Of a stretch of DNA of 64,000 nt, positions 44,477 through 53,960 are shown in pieces. The notes beneath the pieces are model-generated. The model made no database searches. It worked only from the letters and a program-made list of their open reading frames with translations, and had not been told where the DNA came from. Source of the DNA: Cryobacterium algoritolerans (GTDB lineage: Bacteria > Actinomycetota > Actinomycetes > Actinomycetales > Microbacteriaceae); the NCBI RefSeq assembly GCF_004402785.1, contig NZ_SOFP01000046.1:1-64000 (forward strand). Direction: 5' to 3'. Numbering within the stretch: the stretch's first letter is position 1; every line of letters begins with the position of its first letter. A program made the translations under genes and the position numbers.

Positions 44477-44722
44477 GTGAGTGCACCGACCCCGCTGCTC
44501 CGGTCCAAGTACCGCACCCTCGAAGGTGGGTGCGTGAGTTGCTCTGGCGACCTTTCCCCGGTCGAGGCTCTGCCCGGCGTGCGGAGAGTTGACGCCCTGG
44601 CTTCCGGCGTCGTGCTGGTCGACCACGACGAGACTGTGACCGACGCCAACGTGGTCGAGGCCGCGCAGAGGGCCGGCCTGAGCCTGGCGCCGGCCGGTCC
44701 GGGCCGCCCCGTCCGCGCCTGA
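44477..44722 (+). CDS. Small HMA-like metal-binding protein
   Basis: This 81-residue protein has a GGCVSCSGDL motif (CxxC) near the N-terminus and a ferredoxin-like beta-alpha-beta pattern (VRRVDALASGVVLVDHDETV) as in heavy-metal-associated domains. GTG follows AAGGAGACACCCT. The adjacent pump lacks an N-terminal HMA domain, so this protein may supply it as a separate chain. Confidence 0.75.
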   Translation: MSAPTPLLRSKYRTLEGGCVSCSGDLSPVEALPGVRRVDALASGVVLVDHDETVTDANVVEAAQRAGLSLAPAGPGRPVRA

Positions 44723-44769
44723 CCCCCAGGGGGTCGGACAATCAGACTAAAGAGAGAAGAGACAGTCGA

Positions 44770-46734
44770 ATGAATACAGGAGTGAGCGCCTCAACGCAGG
44801 TGGCGGCCCCCATCGTCTCGCCGCCGGCACGGCGCCGGTGGTGGCAGAAGCCCGAAATGGTGGCCTTGGCGGTCGCCGGTGTCCTGCTGGCTGCGGGCCT
44901 GATCGTGGAGTGGACCACCCACTCCGAACCCGCAACCCTAGCCCTGTTCTGGGCTTCGATCCTCGTCGGCGGGGTGTATCCGCTGCGCAGCGCCATCCGC
45001 GCCGTGCGCAACAGGCGGCTGAACATCACCGTGCTGCTGGTCGTGGCTGTCATCGGCGCGATCGCGCTGGGCGTGGTCGAAGAAGCCGCGATGCTGGTCG
45101 TCATCTTCAGCCTCGGTGAGGCGATGGAAGCCTACGCAACCAACAAGGCTCGCGGCTCTATCAGCGCGCTGATGGAACTGACACCCCCGAGCGCGAACCG
45201 GCTCACCACCGGCGGCCTAACCGAAACCGTGGCCGTGGAGCAGTTGCACCCCGGCGAAGTCGTCCTCATCCGCCCCGGTGAGCGACTACCCACCGATGGC
45301 ACCGTCACCGAGGGTGCTTCGTGGGTCGATGCCAGCCCGGTCACCGGCGAATCCGTGCCCGTGGAGGCTGCCGCCGGGACCGAGGTCTTCGGCGGAAGCC
45401 TGAACGGCAACGGCGTGCTGCGCGTCCGGGTCACCAAGGAGTACTCCGACACCGTCCTCGCCCGGGTGATCGAACAGGTAGAGGAAGCCCAGACCAACCG
45501 CAGCGGCGCCGAGCGCTTCGCCGATAAGTTCACCGCAATCTACACCCCCGCCATGTTCGCCCTTGCGGTCCTGGTGGCCCTGGTCCTGCCGGTGTTCGGC
45601 TTTGAATGGCGTGAGGCCATCTACCGGGCCCTGGTCATCCTCGTTGTCTCCTGCTCCTGCGCGCTGGTCATCTCCGTGCCCGTCAGCGTCGTCACCGCCA
45701 TCGCCCGTGGCGCCCGGGACGGGATCCTGATCAAGGGCGGCCTCTACCTCGAACGTCTGGCCGACATCAAGGCCGTCGCCTTCGACAAGACCGGCACACT
45801 CACCCGCGGCCGTCCGGCGCTGACCCAGGTCACCGCGTTCGGCGGCACCACCGAACAGGACGCCCTCACACTGGCCGCCGCTGTCGAGGCCGGCAGCGAA
45901 CACCCCATCGCTGCCGCCATCGTCGCCGGGGCCCGAGACCGAGGCCTCGACATCCCCGCCGCTCGGGACGCCCGCGCCCTCCCCGGGGCAGGCATGGAGG
46001 CCATCATCGACGGCCGCGCCCTGCACATCGGCCGGCCCTCGGACGCCGACCGCTCCGACCCGCAGGTGGGAGCAGCCGTCGCCGGAGCCGAGTCAGAAGG
46101 CTGCACCGCTGTCGTGCTGCGCGAGGACACCCGCCCCCTTGCAGTATTGGCAGTAGCTGACCAGCTGCGCCCAGACGCCCACAGCACCATCGCCGAACTG
46201 CGCGAACTGGGCATCAAGCGGGTGTTGATGCTCACCGGCGACAACGCCACCGTCGCCAGATCCACCGCGCATGCCTTGGGCCTGGACGACTACCGCGCCG
46301 AACTACTACCCGACGACAAATCAGCTGCCATCCGTGAACTGCGCGAACAGTACGGGGTGATCGCGATGGTCGGTGACGGCGTCAACGACGCCCCCGCCCT
46401 GGCCAACGCGGACCTAGCCATCGCCATGGGCGCCGCTGGAACCGATGTTGCACTCGAAACCGCCGACGTCGCCCTGATGGCCGACGAACTGGGCCGGCTC
46501 CCCGCAGCCATCCGCCTCTCCCGACGAGCCCGAAACAACATCAAGATCAACATCGCCCTCAGCCTGGCCGTCGTGGCCGTCCTGATCATCGCCGCCCTCG
46601 CCGGGTGGATGACACTGACCACAGGACTGCTGCTGAACGAGGGCAGCGCCGCACTGATCATCCTCAACGGCCTCCGCATGCTACTCCCCGGCCGCGGCGA
46701 AACCCGGCACGCCCGAACCTCGGCACGAGTTTAG
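44770..46734 (+). CDS. Heavy-metal P1B ATPase with unusual CSC membrane motif
   Basis: This 654-residue metal exporter of the CadA/ZntA type has TGES in the actuator domain, DKTGTLT near residue 339, HP in EHPIAAA, and a hinge MVGDGVNDAPALANADLAIAMG. No HMA domain is fused. The ion-path motif in helix 6 reads C295-S296-C297, where the family normally has Cys-Pro-Cys. The Ser codon is TCC, one change from Pro CCC. The metal is probably zinc, cadmium or lead, by family and ArsR context. Confidence 0.88.
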   Translation: MNTGVSASTQVAAPIVSPPARRRWWQKPEMVALAVAGVLLAAGLIVEWTTHSEPATLALFWASILVGGVYPLRSAIRAVRNRRLNITVLLVVAVIGAIALGVVEEAAMLVVIFSLGEAMEAYATNKARGSISALMELTPPSANRLTTGGLTETVAVEQLHPGEVVLIRPGERLPTDGTVTEGASWVDASPVTGESVPVEAAAGTEVFGGSLNGNGVLRVRVTKEYSDTVLARVIEQVEEAQTNRSGAERFADKFTAIYTPAMFALAVLVALVLPVFGFEWREAIYRALVILVVSCSCALVISVPVSVVTAIARGARDGILIKGGLYLERLADIKAVAFDKTGTLTRGRPALTQVTAFGGTTEQDALTLAAAVEAGSEHPIAAAIVAGARDRGLDIPAARDARALPGAGMEAIIDGRALHIGRPSDADRSDPQVGAAVAGAESEGCTAVVLREDTRPLAVLAVADQLRPDAHSTIAELRELGIKRVLMLTGDNATVARSTAHALGLDDYRAELLPDDKSAAIRELREQYGVIAMVGDGVNDAPALANADLAIAMGAAGTDVALETADVALMADELGRLPAAIRLSRRARNNIKINIALSLAVVAVLIIAALAGWMTLTTGLLLNEGSAALIILNGLRMLLPGRGETRHARTSARV

Positions 46735-47463
46735 GACGGCCCAAAATCACTGCTGTTGACCGGCTTCACAGCATCATCAACGACGCCATTGAACCCCGTC
46801 GTCACCGGCATCACCTAACGCGGACGCCACAGAGCACCACCAGGACACCGCCATATAGAGACGAAAGCCACAGGGATTGGCGAAGGCCCACTGCATTAGC
46901 GGTGGGCCCTCAGTCATGAGAATAGCCGAGGCCACTGATAACGCCATCATAAAAGCCGCTATAACGGGTTGCGCCCGGTGATTGATCTGAGCATTGACTG
47001 GGCCGATTGCAGGCTGGCGGCGGGCCACGGGCGCGCAGTCCTTAGTGGCTGGGAGTTTCCGAAAGATCAGTGATAGCCACAAAAAGGCCCCGGCTTCACT
47101 GCGCCTGGGGGAGGTGAGCAATCTGTAGGGACCGGATCGTCCGAGTGACCAAGATCAACGAGCTTGAGACCATCACTGACGACGTCATCGAAGCCGCCGC
47201 CAGCATTTTCGGAATCGAGAACTTTCGACACAGAGCGATCACAGAACGCCGCCACATAGCGCCGAAAGTCACAGTTCGCGGTGTCCCGCAGGCATGGTTG
47301 TCGCATGTGCCCCGCCAGACATTGGGCCTGATGACCAGGGGCAAACGCATCGAGTTCAACGCCGGATTGAGAGCACAAAGCGGCTCGACCGGTGCGAAAT
47401 GGTTCACGCGATCCAGCCTTGCCTTGGGCAATCACTGATCCCTGTGACCCATCCAATCGGAGA
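46735..47463. other. Roughly 730-base gap between metal and conjugation regions
   Basis: I cannot support a gene. A minus frame at 46777-47121 has a hydrophobic stretch (AAFMMALSVASAILM) and a plus frame at 47145-47438 encodes 97 plausible residues starting MTKINELETITDD. Neither has a ribosome site or a family I recognise. Either could be a remnant at the junction of the two modules. Confidence 0.4.
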
Positions 47464-48030
47464 TCAAGGAGAGTCGACACGAGCGTAGAACTCGGCCTCT
47501 GCCTCGCGGCGCGTGGGGACGTCGTCGACGACGAACTGTACGAAGTCCTCTTCGCGGTCGCGGATCACGATGTCCTCGACGGCGTCGGCGCAGGGTTCGC
47601 CCGGCCAGGCTGTCTGGCGCGTGGGCCGGTCGCGCTCGAGCCGGGTGCCCGAGGTGGCGACCCAGTCGTGGAGGCGTTGGCGGGCGTCGGCGAAGTCGCG
47701 GTGCCAGCCGAACGGGGCGGAGCCGTGTTGGTCGGGGTCGTAGGCGCAGAGCCAATGCAGGTGCAGCGCGGAGAGTTCCCAGACGAGTTCGGGGTGGCGA
47801 TGCCAGAAGGGCGGCACGACGGATGCTGAGAGGCCGTAGGTGTATCGGAGCCAGTTCACCCACCGGTTGAGTTCGATCCATTCTGTTTCTGCTTCCTCGG
47901 CGGTGAGCAGGTTCCAGTTGATCGGATGCGGCGGCTCTGCCGTGAGCGGTCCGTCGAGCTCGTCGAAGGTGTCTTCGCTCAACGGGGCATCGTGATCGCT
48001 GGCCGCCCAGTCGATCCGGGGTCCTGTCAT
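47464..48030 (-). CDS. DUF4913-family protein of the conjugation module
   Basis: This 188-residue protein has the DUF4913 pattern WVNWLRYTYGLSASVVPPFWHRHPELVWELSALHLHWLCAYD, typical of actinobacterial plasmids and integrative elements. Its function is unknown. The ATG at 48030 lies eight bases after the ssb stop; in-frame GTG codons just upstream are possible starts. Confidence 0.75.
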   Translation of the reverse strand: MTGPRIDWAASDHDAPLSEDTFDELDGPLTAEPPHPINWNLLTAEEAETEWIELNRWVNWLRYTYGLSASVVPPFWHRHPELVWELSALHLHWLCAYDPDQHGSAPFGWHRDFADARQRLHDWVATSGTRLERDRPTRQTAWPGEPCADAVEDIVIRDREEDFVQFVVDDVPTRREAEAEFYARVDSP

Positions 48031-48038
48031 CGCCACCT

Positions 48039-48494
48039 TCACATCCCGAGCAGGGCGGAGCCGACGCGTGCCGGCTCCGTCTGCGAGATGACTTCCTGGT
48101 TGGCCGGCGCATCCCGCTCGGCGCTTGCGGCGGGGCGGCGGGCTCGGTCGACGTCGTAGTTTGTGCGGGCGAGGTCGTGGCCAATCTTCTTCGCCACGAA
48201 CTCCTCGCGTTCGATGGCGTCGCCGTCGCGTTCGACCTGGAAGGTGCGGACGTTGCCTTCGGCGACGAAGCTGTCGCCCTTTGCGAATCGGGTGAGTGCC
48301 CGGTCGGCGGTGGCGCGGTAGGCGACGAGGTCGTGGAAGCTTGGCTCGAGAACGGTGAAGTCGCCGTTGTCTTCGCGGCGGAAGTGGGGCTGGCCGACGC
48401 GCACGTAGAAGCGGGTGTCGCCGTTCTCGGTGACCGAGCGCTGTGGTTCCGAGGCGATGAAGCCTGACAGCGATTGTTGGGTGTGAAGTGCCAT
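48039..48494 (-). CDS. ssb: Single-stranded DNA-binding protein of the element
   Basis: This 151-residue OB-fold protein is like accessory SSBs of conjugative elements. The core has beta segments (LSGFIASEPQRSV, TRFYVRVGQ, TFQVERDGDAIEREEFVAKKIG) and a variable C-terminal tail lacking the usual acidic DDIPF-type end. The ATG at 48494 follows GGAGGG. It probably protects transferred single strands. Confidence 0.75.
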   Translation of the reverse strand: MALHTQQSLSGFIASEPQRSVTENGDTRFYVRVGQPHFRREDNGDFTVLEPSFHDLVAYRATADRALTRFAKGDSFVAEGNVRTFQVERDGDAIEREEFVAKKIGHDLARTNYDVDRARRPAASAERDAPANQEVISQTEPARVGSALLGM

Positions 48495-48653
48495 GGGACG
48501 TGCCCTCCTGTGATCGGGCGGATCGTCGTGATCCGCGCTCACTACCAGGTGCGCCGCGCGGTCCACGTCGGTCGTGATCACCGACCCCGCCTGCGGCATC
48601 CGTTCCAAGGTCGGCGATCACAGCCTGGAGCGCGCGGTTGTGGGCCAACCCCG

Positions 48654-50492
48654 TCACTCTGCCTGACTGATCGGATGCTCCGCGGGCTCCTCTGCGGGCA
48701 CCGCCGATGCGGGCTCGCATTTAGTCGGCGCGCGCATCAACCCTTCGATCTCCGCCCGGTTCGCGCGCAGCTCCTTCGCGTCGGGGCGCGCGGTCCACAT
48801 ACGCAGGCTGGCGACGACGGGTGGGGCGGCGCGGAGCATGATCAGCCCGGTCCCGAACGGGAGGGTGCGGATTGTGTCCGGCGGCATGATGGCGACGCGG
48901 CGGATGGAGCGTTGCGAGGAGCGTGACCCGCGGTCACCGATGGTGGTCGAGTCGGTCGTCTCGTCGCGGTCGCCGATGAGGGTCGAGAGGTCTTGAAGGT
49001 CCCGTGAGTTGGATCCTCCGCCGAGCACGATCTTCACGATCGAGGAGTCCCAAATGGTGCCAGCCGCGTTGTCGCTCCACTTCGTGCGGGCCTGGGCAAG
49101 TGATTGCAGCACGGGCATGGTGGTGATGCCGGTGCCGCCGCCTTCCGCCATGAGATTGGGGAGCGAGGGGAGTGGTGCGAGGTTGCCAATCTCGTCGAGA
49201 GCGAGCAGCAGGGGCGGGTCGAGGCGTGCGCCCGCGCTTCGTGCGGCGATGCGGCGTGCGGTCTCGACGAGGTCTTCGACGAGCGCCGAGACGAGTGTGG
49301 CGGAGTTGTTAGAGCCTGCGCCGGTGGCGAGTAGGTAGAGGGTGCCGTTGCTTCGCAAGAAAGCTTCGGGGTCGAATTCCTCGCCCTCGCCCGGTGAGAC
49401 GGCGTCCAGTACTCGGGGGTCTGCCAGTGCGCCCAGCGAGAGGGAGACGCCTTGCCAGATGGAGTCGCGGGTGCGGGGGTCGGCTTCCAGCATGGCTTGG
49501 AGGGAGTCGCCCCAGCCGGTGGCCGCGCCCGGGGTGCTCAGCAGGATGGAGACCGCGTCGTGGGCGGCAGCCGGGTCGAGGGTCCAGCGAAAGAGCTCGG
49601 CGGGCGGGCATCCATCGAGCGCTGCCGCGTGCAGCAGCGACTGGAGGGCCGTGCGGGTCTTGGCTTCCCAGAAGCCGCCGCCGTCGACACCGCCCGCGGC
49701 CAGCCCGGTTCCGGCCGCGAGGCCAGCCGCGCGGATCATCGCGGTGAGGGGGTCTTCGCAGCCGCGGATCGGCGACCAGCGGAGCCCCACCGGGATGCCC
49801 GGAGCCAGCTGCTGGGGATCAAAGACCGCCACAGGGCCGAGCCGTTGCCGTGCCCGCAGGGTGGTGGTGAGGTTGTCGGGGCGGGTGGAGGTGGTCACGA
49901 CCGGGCCGGGGGCGTCGAGGATGGCATTGATCACGATGTGCGCCCCTTTTCCGGAGCGCGGCGGCCCGATGACCAAGATCGAGTCCTCGACGCTCGCCCA
50001 CACCGTGGTGCCCCGGGATCTGCCGATGCGATAGCCGACGTCGCAGGTGCCGGCGTTGGTGAGGGAGGGCCGAAGGTGCACCGCGCGCTTCATCAGTGCC
50101 GAGCGCGAGGCGGCCCGGGCCACCTCGGCGCGGCTGGCGATGCCAGGGATGCGATGCGGGTCGACCTTGGCTGTGCGGGCCGCGCCCCGGAGCATCCGCC
50201 ACAACCAGATTGCCGCAGCCACAGCGAGACCGAACAGCAGGGTTGTCGTGAGCCAGTATGCGACCGGGTCCAGGCCCGGTGCCCTCAGGGCCGCCGACGG
50301 ATGCCCCGGGTCGAGCAGAACGGCGAGCCCGGCTTCAGGCCCGCCGACCGGTTGCACGCTGCCCGTCACCCAGGCCGCCACGGCACCCGCGGCCCGGAGC
50401 GTAAGGGCGAAAACGGCCCCACCGATCAGGAGTCCGATGCCGAGGTTGGCCAGCTCGTCGCCGAGCGGGCCCTGTGGTCGCGGTGTGCTCAT
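48654..50492 (-). CDS. Type IV coupling protein (TraG/VirD4-like)
   Basis: This 612-residue membrane ATPase recruits DNA-relaxase complexes to the secretion channel. Two N-terminal membrane helices precede a P-loop GPPRSGKGA near residues 176-184 and Walker B LLLALDEIGNLAPL. The sensor region LMAEGGGTGITTMPVLQSLAQA is typical of the TraM-recognition family. It sits in the minus-strand conjugation module. Confidence 0.9.
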   Translation of the reverse strand: MSTPRPQGPLGDELANLGIGLLIGGAVFALTLRAAGAVAAWVTGSVQPVGGPEAGLAVLLDPGHPSAALRAPGLDPVAYWLTTTLLFGLAVAAAIWLWRMLRGAARTAKVDPHRIPGIASRAEVARAASRSALMKRAVHLRPSLTNAGTCDVGYRIGRSRGTTVWASVEDSILVIGPPRSGKGAHIVINAILDAPGPVVTTSTRPDNLTTTLRARQRLGPVAVFDPQQLAPGIPVGLRWSPIRGCEDPLTAMIRAAGLAAGTGLAAGGVDGGGFWEAKTRTALQSLLHAAALDGCPPAELFRWTLDPAAAHDAVSILLSTPGAATGWGDSLQAMLEADPRTRDSIWQGVSLSLGALADPRVLDAVSPGEGEEFDPEAFLRSNGTLYLLATGAGSNNSATLVSALVEDLVETARRIAARSAGARLDPPLLLALDEIGNLAPLPSLPNLMAEGGGTGITTMPVLQSLAQARTKWSDNAAGTIWDSSIVKIVLGGGSNSRDLQDLSTLIGDRDETTDSTTIGDRGSRSSQRSIRRVAIMPPDTIRTLPFGTGLIMLRAAPPVVASLRMWTARPDAKELRANRAEIEGLMRAPTKCEPASAVPAEEPAEHPISQAE

Positions 50493-50520
50493 CGATACTG
50501 GTCCATTCCGTGGAAGATGG

Positions 50521-51516
50521 TTAGAACCGCAGGTCCGGGCCGGTTCGGCTGAACCGTCTCGTGGGGGAGTAGGCGAATGTGCGGTCTCCGGAGAAGCCGG
50601 CGCTGGAGTCGAGCAGGTCTGTCACGTCCTGCGCGTCGATGACCAGGCTCGCGATTCCCTCTTGGATCAGCCGGTGGCATCCGGCGCTGGTCGCGCTCGT
50701 CACGGGTCCGGGAACGGCGCCGACTGGTCGGCCCAGGGAGTGGGCCTGCCCGGCGACGTTGAGCGAGCCGGATCGGTGACCGGCTTCGACGACGACCGTT
50801 GCGCCGGAGAGGGCGGCGAGGATCCGGTTTCGTTGGAGGAAGCGCCACCGGGTGGGTGCGGAGCCGGGCGGGAGTTCGCTCACGAGCAGTCCGCCGCTCT
50901 GTTCGATGCGTTCGAAGAGCAGTTCGTGGCCGGCGGGGTAGACCCGGTCGAGGCCGCTGGCGAGCACGGCGACCGTCGAACCCGGATAGGACACGGTGGC
51001 TGCCCGGTGGGCTGCCCCATCGATGCCGTAGGCGCCGCCGGAGAGGATCACGCGGCCTTGCGAGGCGAGTTCTGAGGCGAGCTCGGTTGCTACCTGGCTG
51101 CCATACGCTGTCGCAGCGCGGGCGCCGACGATGGTGACCCGGCCGGGGAGAGGGGCCGAGAGCCGGCTCGGGTCGCCCTTGAGCCAGAGCGCGATCGGCG
51201 CGCTCGAGCCGAGTTGTTGCAGTTCGCCGGGCCAGTCGATGTCCTCTGGGGTCAACAGCTGTAGGTCGTGGCGCTCCATTTCGGACCGGATGCGGTCGAT
51301 CTGACCGGGATTGATCCGAGGGGCCAGTCGTCGCCGCCACAGCTCGCCCTCTGCGGGGTCGACGCCGTTGGGAAGTCGACCGCCCGAGGTGATGAGCTGC
51401 ACGGTCTCCGCTGCGCCGAGTCGGGCGACCAGGGTTCCCGTGACGATATCGCCAGGCTCGGACAGTGCCGCGAGCGTCATCCTCGCGTCTCGCTCGTCGT
51501 CCTTACTCTCGGCCAT
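50521..51516 (-). CDS. dprA: DprA-family DNA-processing protein
   Basis: This 331-residue protein has the DprA Rossmann fold: LWLKGDPSRL, VTIVGARAATAYGSQVATELASEL, the signature SGGAYGIDGAAHRAA, and [25 protein letters not shown]. DprA loads RecA on incoming single-stranded DNA in transformation and is normally chromosomal. Here it lies inside a conjugation operon, between the VirB4-like ATPase and the coupling protein, and so may serve strands entering by transfer. The family is certain; the role here is inferred. Confidence 0.92.
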   Translation of the reverse strand: MAESKDDERDARMTLAALSEPGDIVTGTLVARLGAAETVQLITSGGRLPNGVDPAEGELWRRRLAPRINPGQIDRIRSEMERHDLQLLTPEDIDWPGELQQLGSSAPIALWLKGDPSRLSAPLPGRVTIVGARAATAYGSQVATELASELASQGRVILSGGAYGIDGAAHRAATVSYPGSTVAVLASGLDRVYPAGHELLFERIEQSGGLLVSELPPGSAPTRWRFLQRNRILAALSGATVVVEAGHRSGSLNVAGQAHSLGRPVGAVPGPVTSATSAGCHRLIQEGIASLVIDAQDVTDLLDSSAGFSGDRTFAYSPTRRFSRTGPDLRF

Positions 51517-51590
51517 GGCAATGCCTCCTCGATCTGTGTGGAAGGTGCGCCTCGGGCCCCGCGAAAACAGTCAAAGGACCATGGGAACTT

Positions 51591-53081
51591 TTAGGCCTTC
51601 GAGGTCATCCGAGCCGTCGTATCGAATGCCGCGAGCTCATCGGGGTGCAGCTGGTGTTGTACGACGAAGCTGCGGTCCTTGATGCGCCAGAGGCCTTGAC
51701 CGAGGCCAAGCGCGGGGAGCAGCTTCTGCTCGGTTCGGCTGAGCCCGAGTGCGTTGGCGGTGGAGCCGAGCTGGTCCGGTTCCTGGCGGTAGACGATGCG
51801 GGTTTCTGCGTTTGCGAGCAGCGATGACGCGAGGGCGCGCATTGCGGACCCTGAGTCGCCGACGTTGTCGAGGTCGCTGAGTTTGTGGAAGATGAGCATG
51901 TTCGCGATCCCGAAGTGCCGGGCCAGGCGCCACTGGGCATCCATCCGGCGCAGGAGGGCCGGATATGCCATCAGCCGCCAGGCTTCGTCGTAGATGACCC
52001 ATCGTTGGCCGCCATCCGGATCGGCGAGCGCGGACTCCATCCACGCCGAGGAGCACGTCATCAGCACGGAGATGAGCGTCGAGTTCTCGGCCACCCGTGA
52101 CAGGTCGAGCGAGACCATCGGAAGCGAGGGGTCGAACCGCACGGTGGATGGTCCGTCGAAGAGCCCGGCGAGGTCGCCGGCCACCAACCGTCTCAACGCA
52201 TGGCCGACGAGGCGGCCGTCCTCCGCGAGGCGACCCTCGTCATCCGTGGGGTTCGGGGCGAGGATGCGATCGACCACCATCGGCAGGATGGGCACCTCAG
52301 CGCTCCGCACCGCATCCGCCAGGGCGAGGTCGATAGCCGTGTGCTCGAGCGGGCTGAGAGGTCGATCGAGCACGGTCTCGGCGAGGGCGCCGATCAGGTC
52401 GCGACGCCGGGCCGCCAGTTGCGCCGTCCATTCGGCGTTGGAGGCGGATGCCGCCCGGTGGCCCTCGTCGAGCGGGTTCAGCCGGTTGCGGAGTCCGTGG
52501 CCGAGGATGATCGCCTTGCCGCCGACGGCCTCGGCGACGGCGGTGTGCTCGCCCTTGGGGTCACCGGGCACGTAGACGCGCCGGCCGAAGGGGAGCGAGC
52601 GGGTGTAGCGCGACTTCGCCAGCGCGGACTTTCCGGAGCCGACGATTCCGGCGAGAACAATGTTCGGCGCGGTGATCATCCCCCGTTGGTAGAGCACCCA
52701 CGGGTCGTAGACGAAGGCGCCACCCGAGTAGAGGTCTTGCCCGACGAAGACGCCGGCCGAGCCGAGTCCGGCCTCGGCGAGAAACGGGTAGTGGCCGGAC
52801 AGCGTGGCCGAGGTGTCCTGGTGTTTGGGCAGTCGGAGGCGGCCGGGCATCCGCAGTTGGGCGGGTCCAGACTCGCCGGCGGCGGGAAGGTAGGCGCCGG
52901 CTCGTGCCTCGTCTCGTTCGGCGTGCCACCGGGTGCGCGCCTCGAGCAGCTTGGCCTTGCGGGCATCCGCTTCGATCTTCACTGCCGATCGCCTCCGGTC
53001 GCGACGGTCGCGGCGGAGCTCGCCGCGCGGCTCGACCAGCGCAGCCGTGTGCATCCGCTCATCCTCGCCGGCGTTTTTCAC
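51591..53081 (-). CDS. VirB4/TraC-like conjugation ATPase
   Basis: This 496-residue ATPase has Walker A GIVGSGKSA near residues 145-153, VYVPGDPKGEH following, and Walker B RWVIYDEAWRLM near residue 350. The C-terminal part (LSRTEQKLLPALGLGQGLWRIKDRSFVVQH) matches VirB4-type motors of actinobacterial elements. It is shorter than classical VirB4 (about 800), with the N-terminal part missing. The GTG start overlaps the previous stop by four bases. Confidence 0.87.
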   Translation of the reverse strand: MKNAGEDERMHTAALVEPRGELRRDRRDRRRSAVKIEADARKAKLLEARTRWHAERDEARAGAYLPAAGESGPAQLRMPGRLRLPKHQDTSATLSGHYPFLAEAGLGSAGVFVGQDLYSGGAFVYDPWVLYQRGMITAPNIVLAGIVGSGKSALAKSRYTRSLPFGRRVYVPGDPKGEHTAVAEAVGGKAIILGHGLRNRLNPLDEGHRAASASNAEWTAQLAARRRDLIGALAETVLDRPLSPLEHTAIDLALADAVRSAEVPILPMVVDRILAPNPTDDEGRLAEDGRLVGHALRRLVAGDLAGLFDGPSTVRFDPSLPMVSLDLSRVAENSTLISVLMTCSSAWMESALADPDGGQRWVIYDEAWRLMAYPALLRRMDAQWRLARHFGIANMLIFHKLSDLDNVGDSGSAMRALASSLLANAETRIVYRQEPDQLGSTANALGLSRTEQKLLPALGLGQGLWRIKDRSFVVQHQLHPDELAAFDTTARMTSKA

Positions 53082-53518
53082 AGCGCGACCGGGTGCCGTG
53101 CGTACTGTGCCGACCGGTCGCGCGGGGCGACCCAGATGTCGGCAACGTCCTCACGCGCCCGAGGTGACTGCTTCGCTGATGCCCTGGGCGCCGAGGCGAG
53201 TTCCAGCTCAGATTCGGCTGGATACCTGCGCAGGAGCGACACATATCCAAAGGGTGGACTGTACGTCAGTGCGTAGGGCGAGTCGTCGTTCGTGAGGGTC
53301 CGGTCGGTCGATCCGGCCGGGATGCGTTCGTAAACGTACCCGTTGGTGAGCGCGGCATCGGTCGTCTCGTCGCCGAAGTCCCACTGTTGCAGGTACTCGA
53401 TCGCCGCGGTGGGTCCGCGGCGATCGATCAGGTCAAGCGTCGTGTCAGCTTGCTCTCCCTGGAGGAAGATGACGCTGATCCAACGGGATGCTGATGCGTT
53501 CACTCGTTTGTCGAACAT
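53078..53518 (-). CDS. Small conserved protein upstream of the VirB4-like gene
   Basis: This 146-residue soluble protein is coupled to the VirB4-like gene by a four-base overlap. The sequence starts MFDKRVNASASRWISVIFLQGEQADTTLDLIDRRGP. It has no membrane helix or known motif. The ATG at 53518 follows GGAG. Its constant place before the motor suggests an accessory transfer role, but I do not recognise a family. Confidence 0.65.
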   Translation of the reverse strand: MFDKRVNASASRWISVIFLQGEQADTTLDLIDRRGPTAAIEYLQQWDFGDETTDAALTNGYVYERIPAGSTDRTLTNDDSPYALTYSPPFGYVSLLRRYPAESELELASAPRASAKQSPRAREDVADIWVAPRDRSAQYARHPVAL

Positions 53519-53960
53519 GTCGGCTCCAATCTGGGTGCTCTGCACAACAGGAGCGCACCGATCGCACTCTGTGGCAGAGGGGGAGCGCTTCGGCGGTCAG
53601 GGCCTGCGCCTGCTAGGCAACGAAACGGCGGGTTTCGCAGGAGGCCGTCGATACCGCGACGCCCGCGCACTCTGAGAACCCGGGCAAACAGTCATGACAC
53701 TCGCCGGCCATAGTCCCGACACGGCACAGCCCGCGGTGACTTTGTGCATTGGCTCCTCGGTGCCGTCGGCATCAAGCAATGGGTGGGGATGCTTTCGGTC
53801 GAGGTATCGGCCCAGTTGGAGCTATGGGAAGCTGTCGGGAGAAACCGTTCGACGGAGGAAGCAGTTTTGCCGCGACGATCTAATCCGCGTCGGGTCATCG
53901 CGTTTACTTTCAGAGTCAGATGCGAGAAAATTCGCGTGATTGCGTTTTCGGAGGTTCAGC
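53519..53960. other. Gap between the small transfer gene and the DUF2510 gene
   Basis: About 440 bases lie between divergent genes. No supported gene is seen. It must hold promoters for both directions, but I cannot point to convincing elements. Confidence 0.4.

Noticed and set aside
46777-47438. Two possible small genes in the gap between the metal and transfer modules
   Set aside because: Neither has a ribosome site, clear codon bias or a family pattern; mentioned only as gap content.
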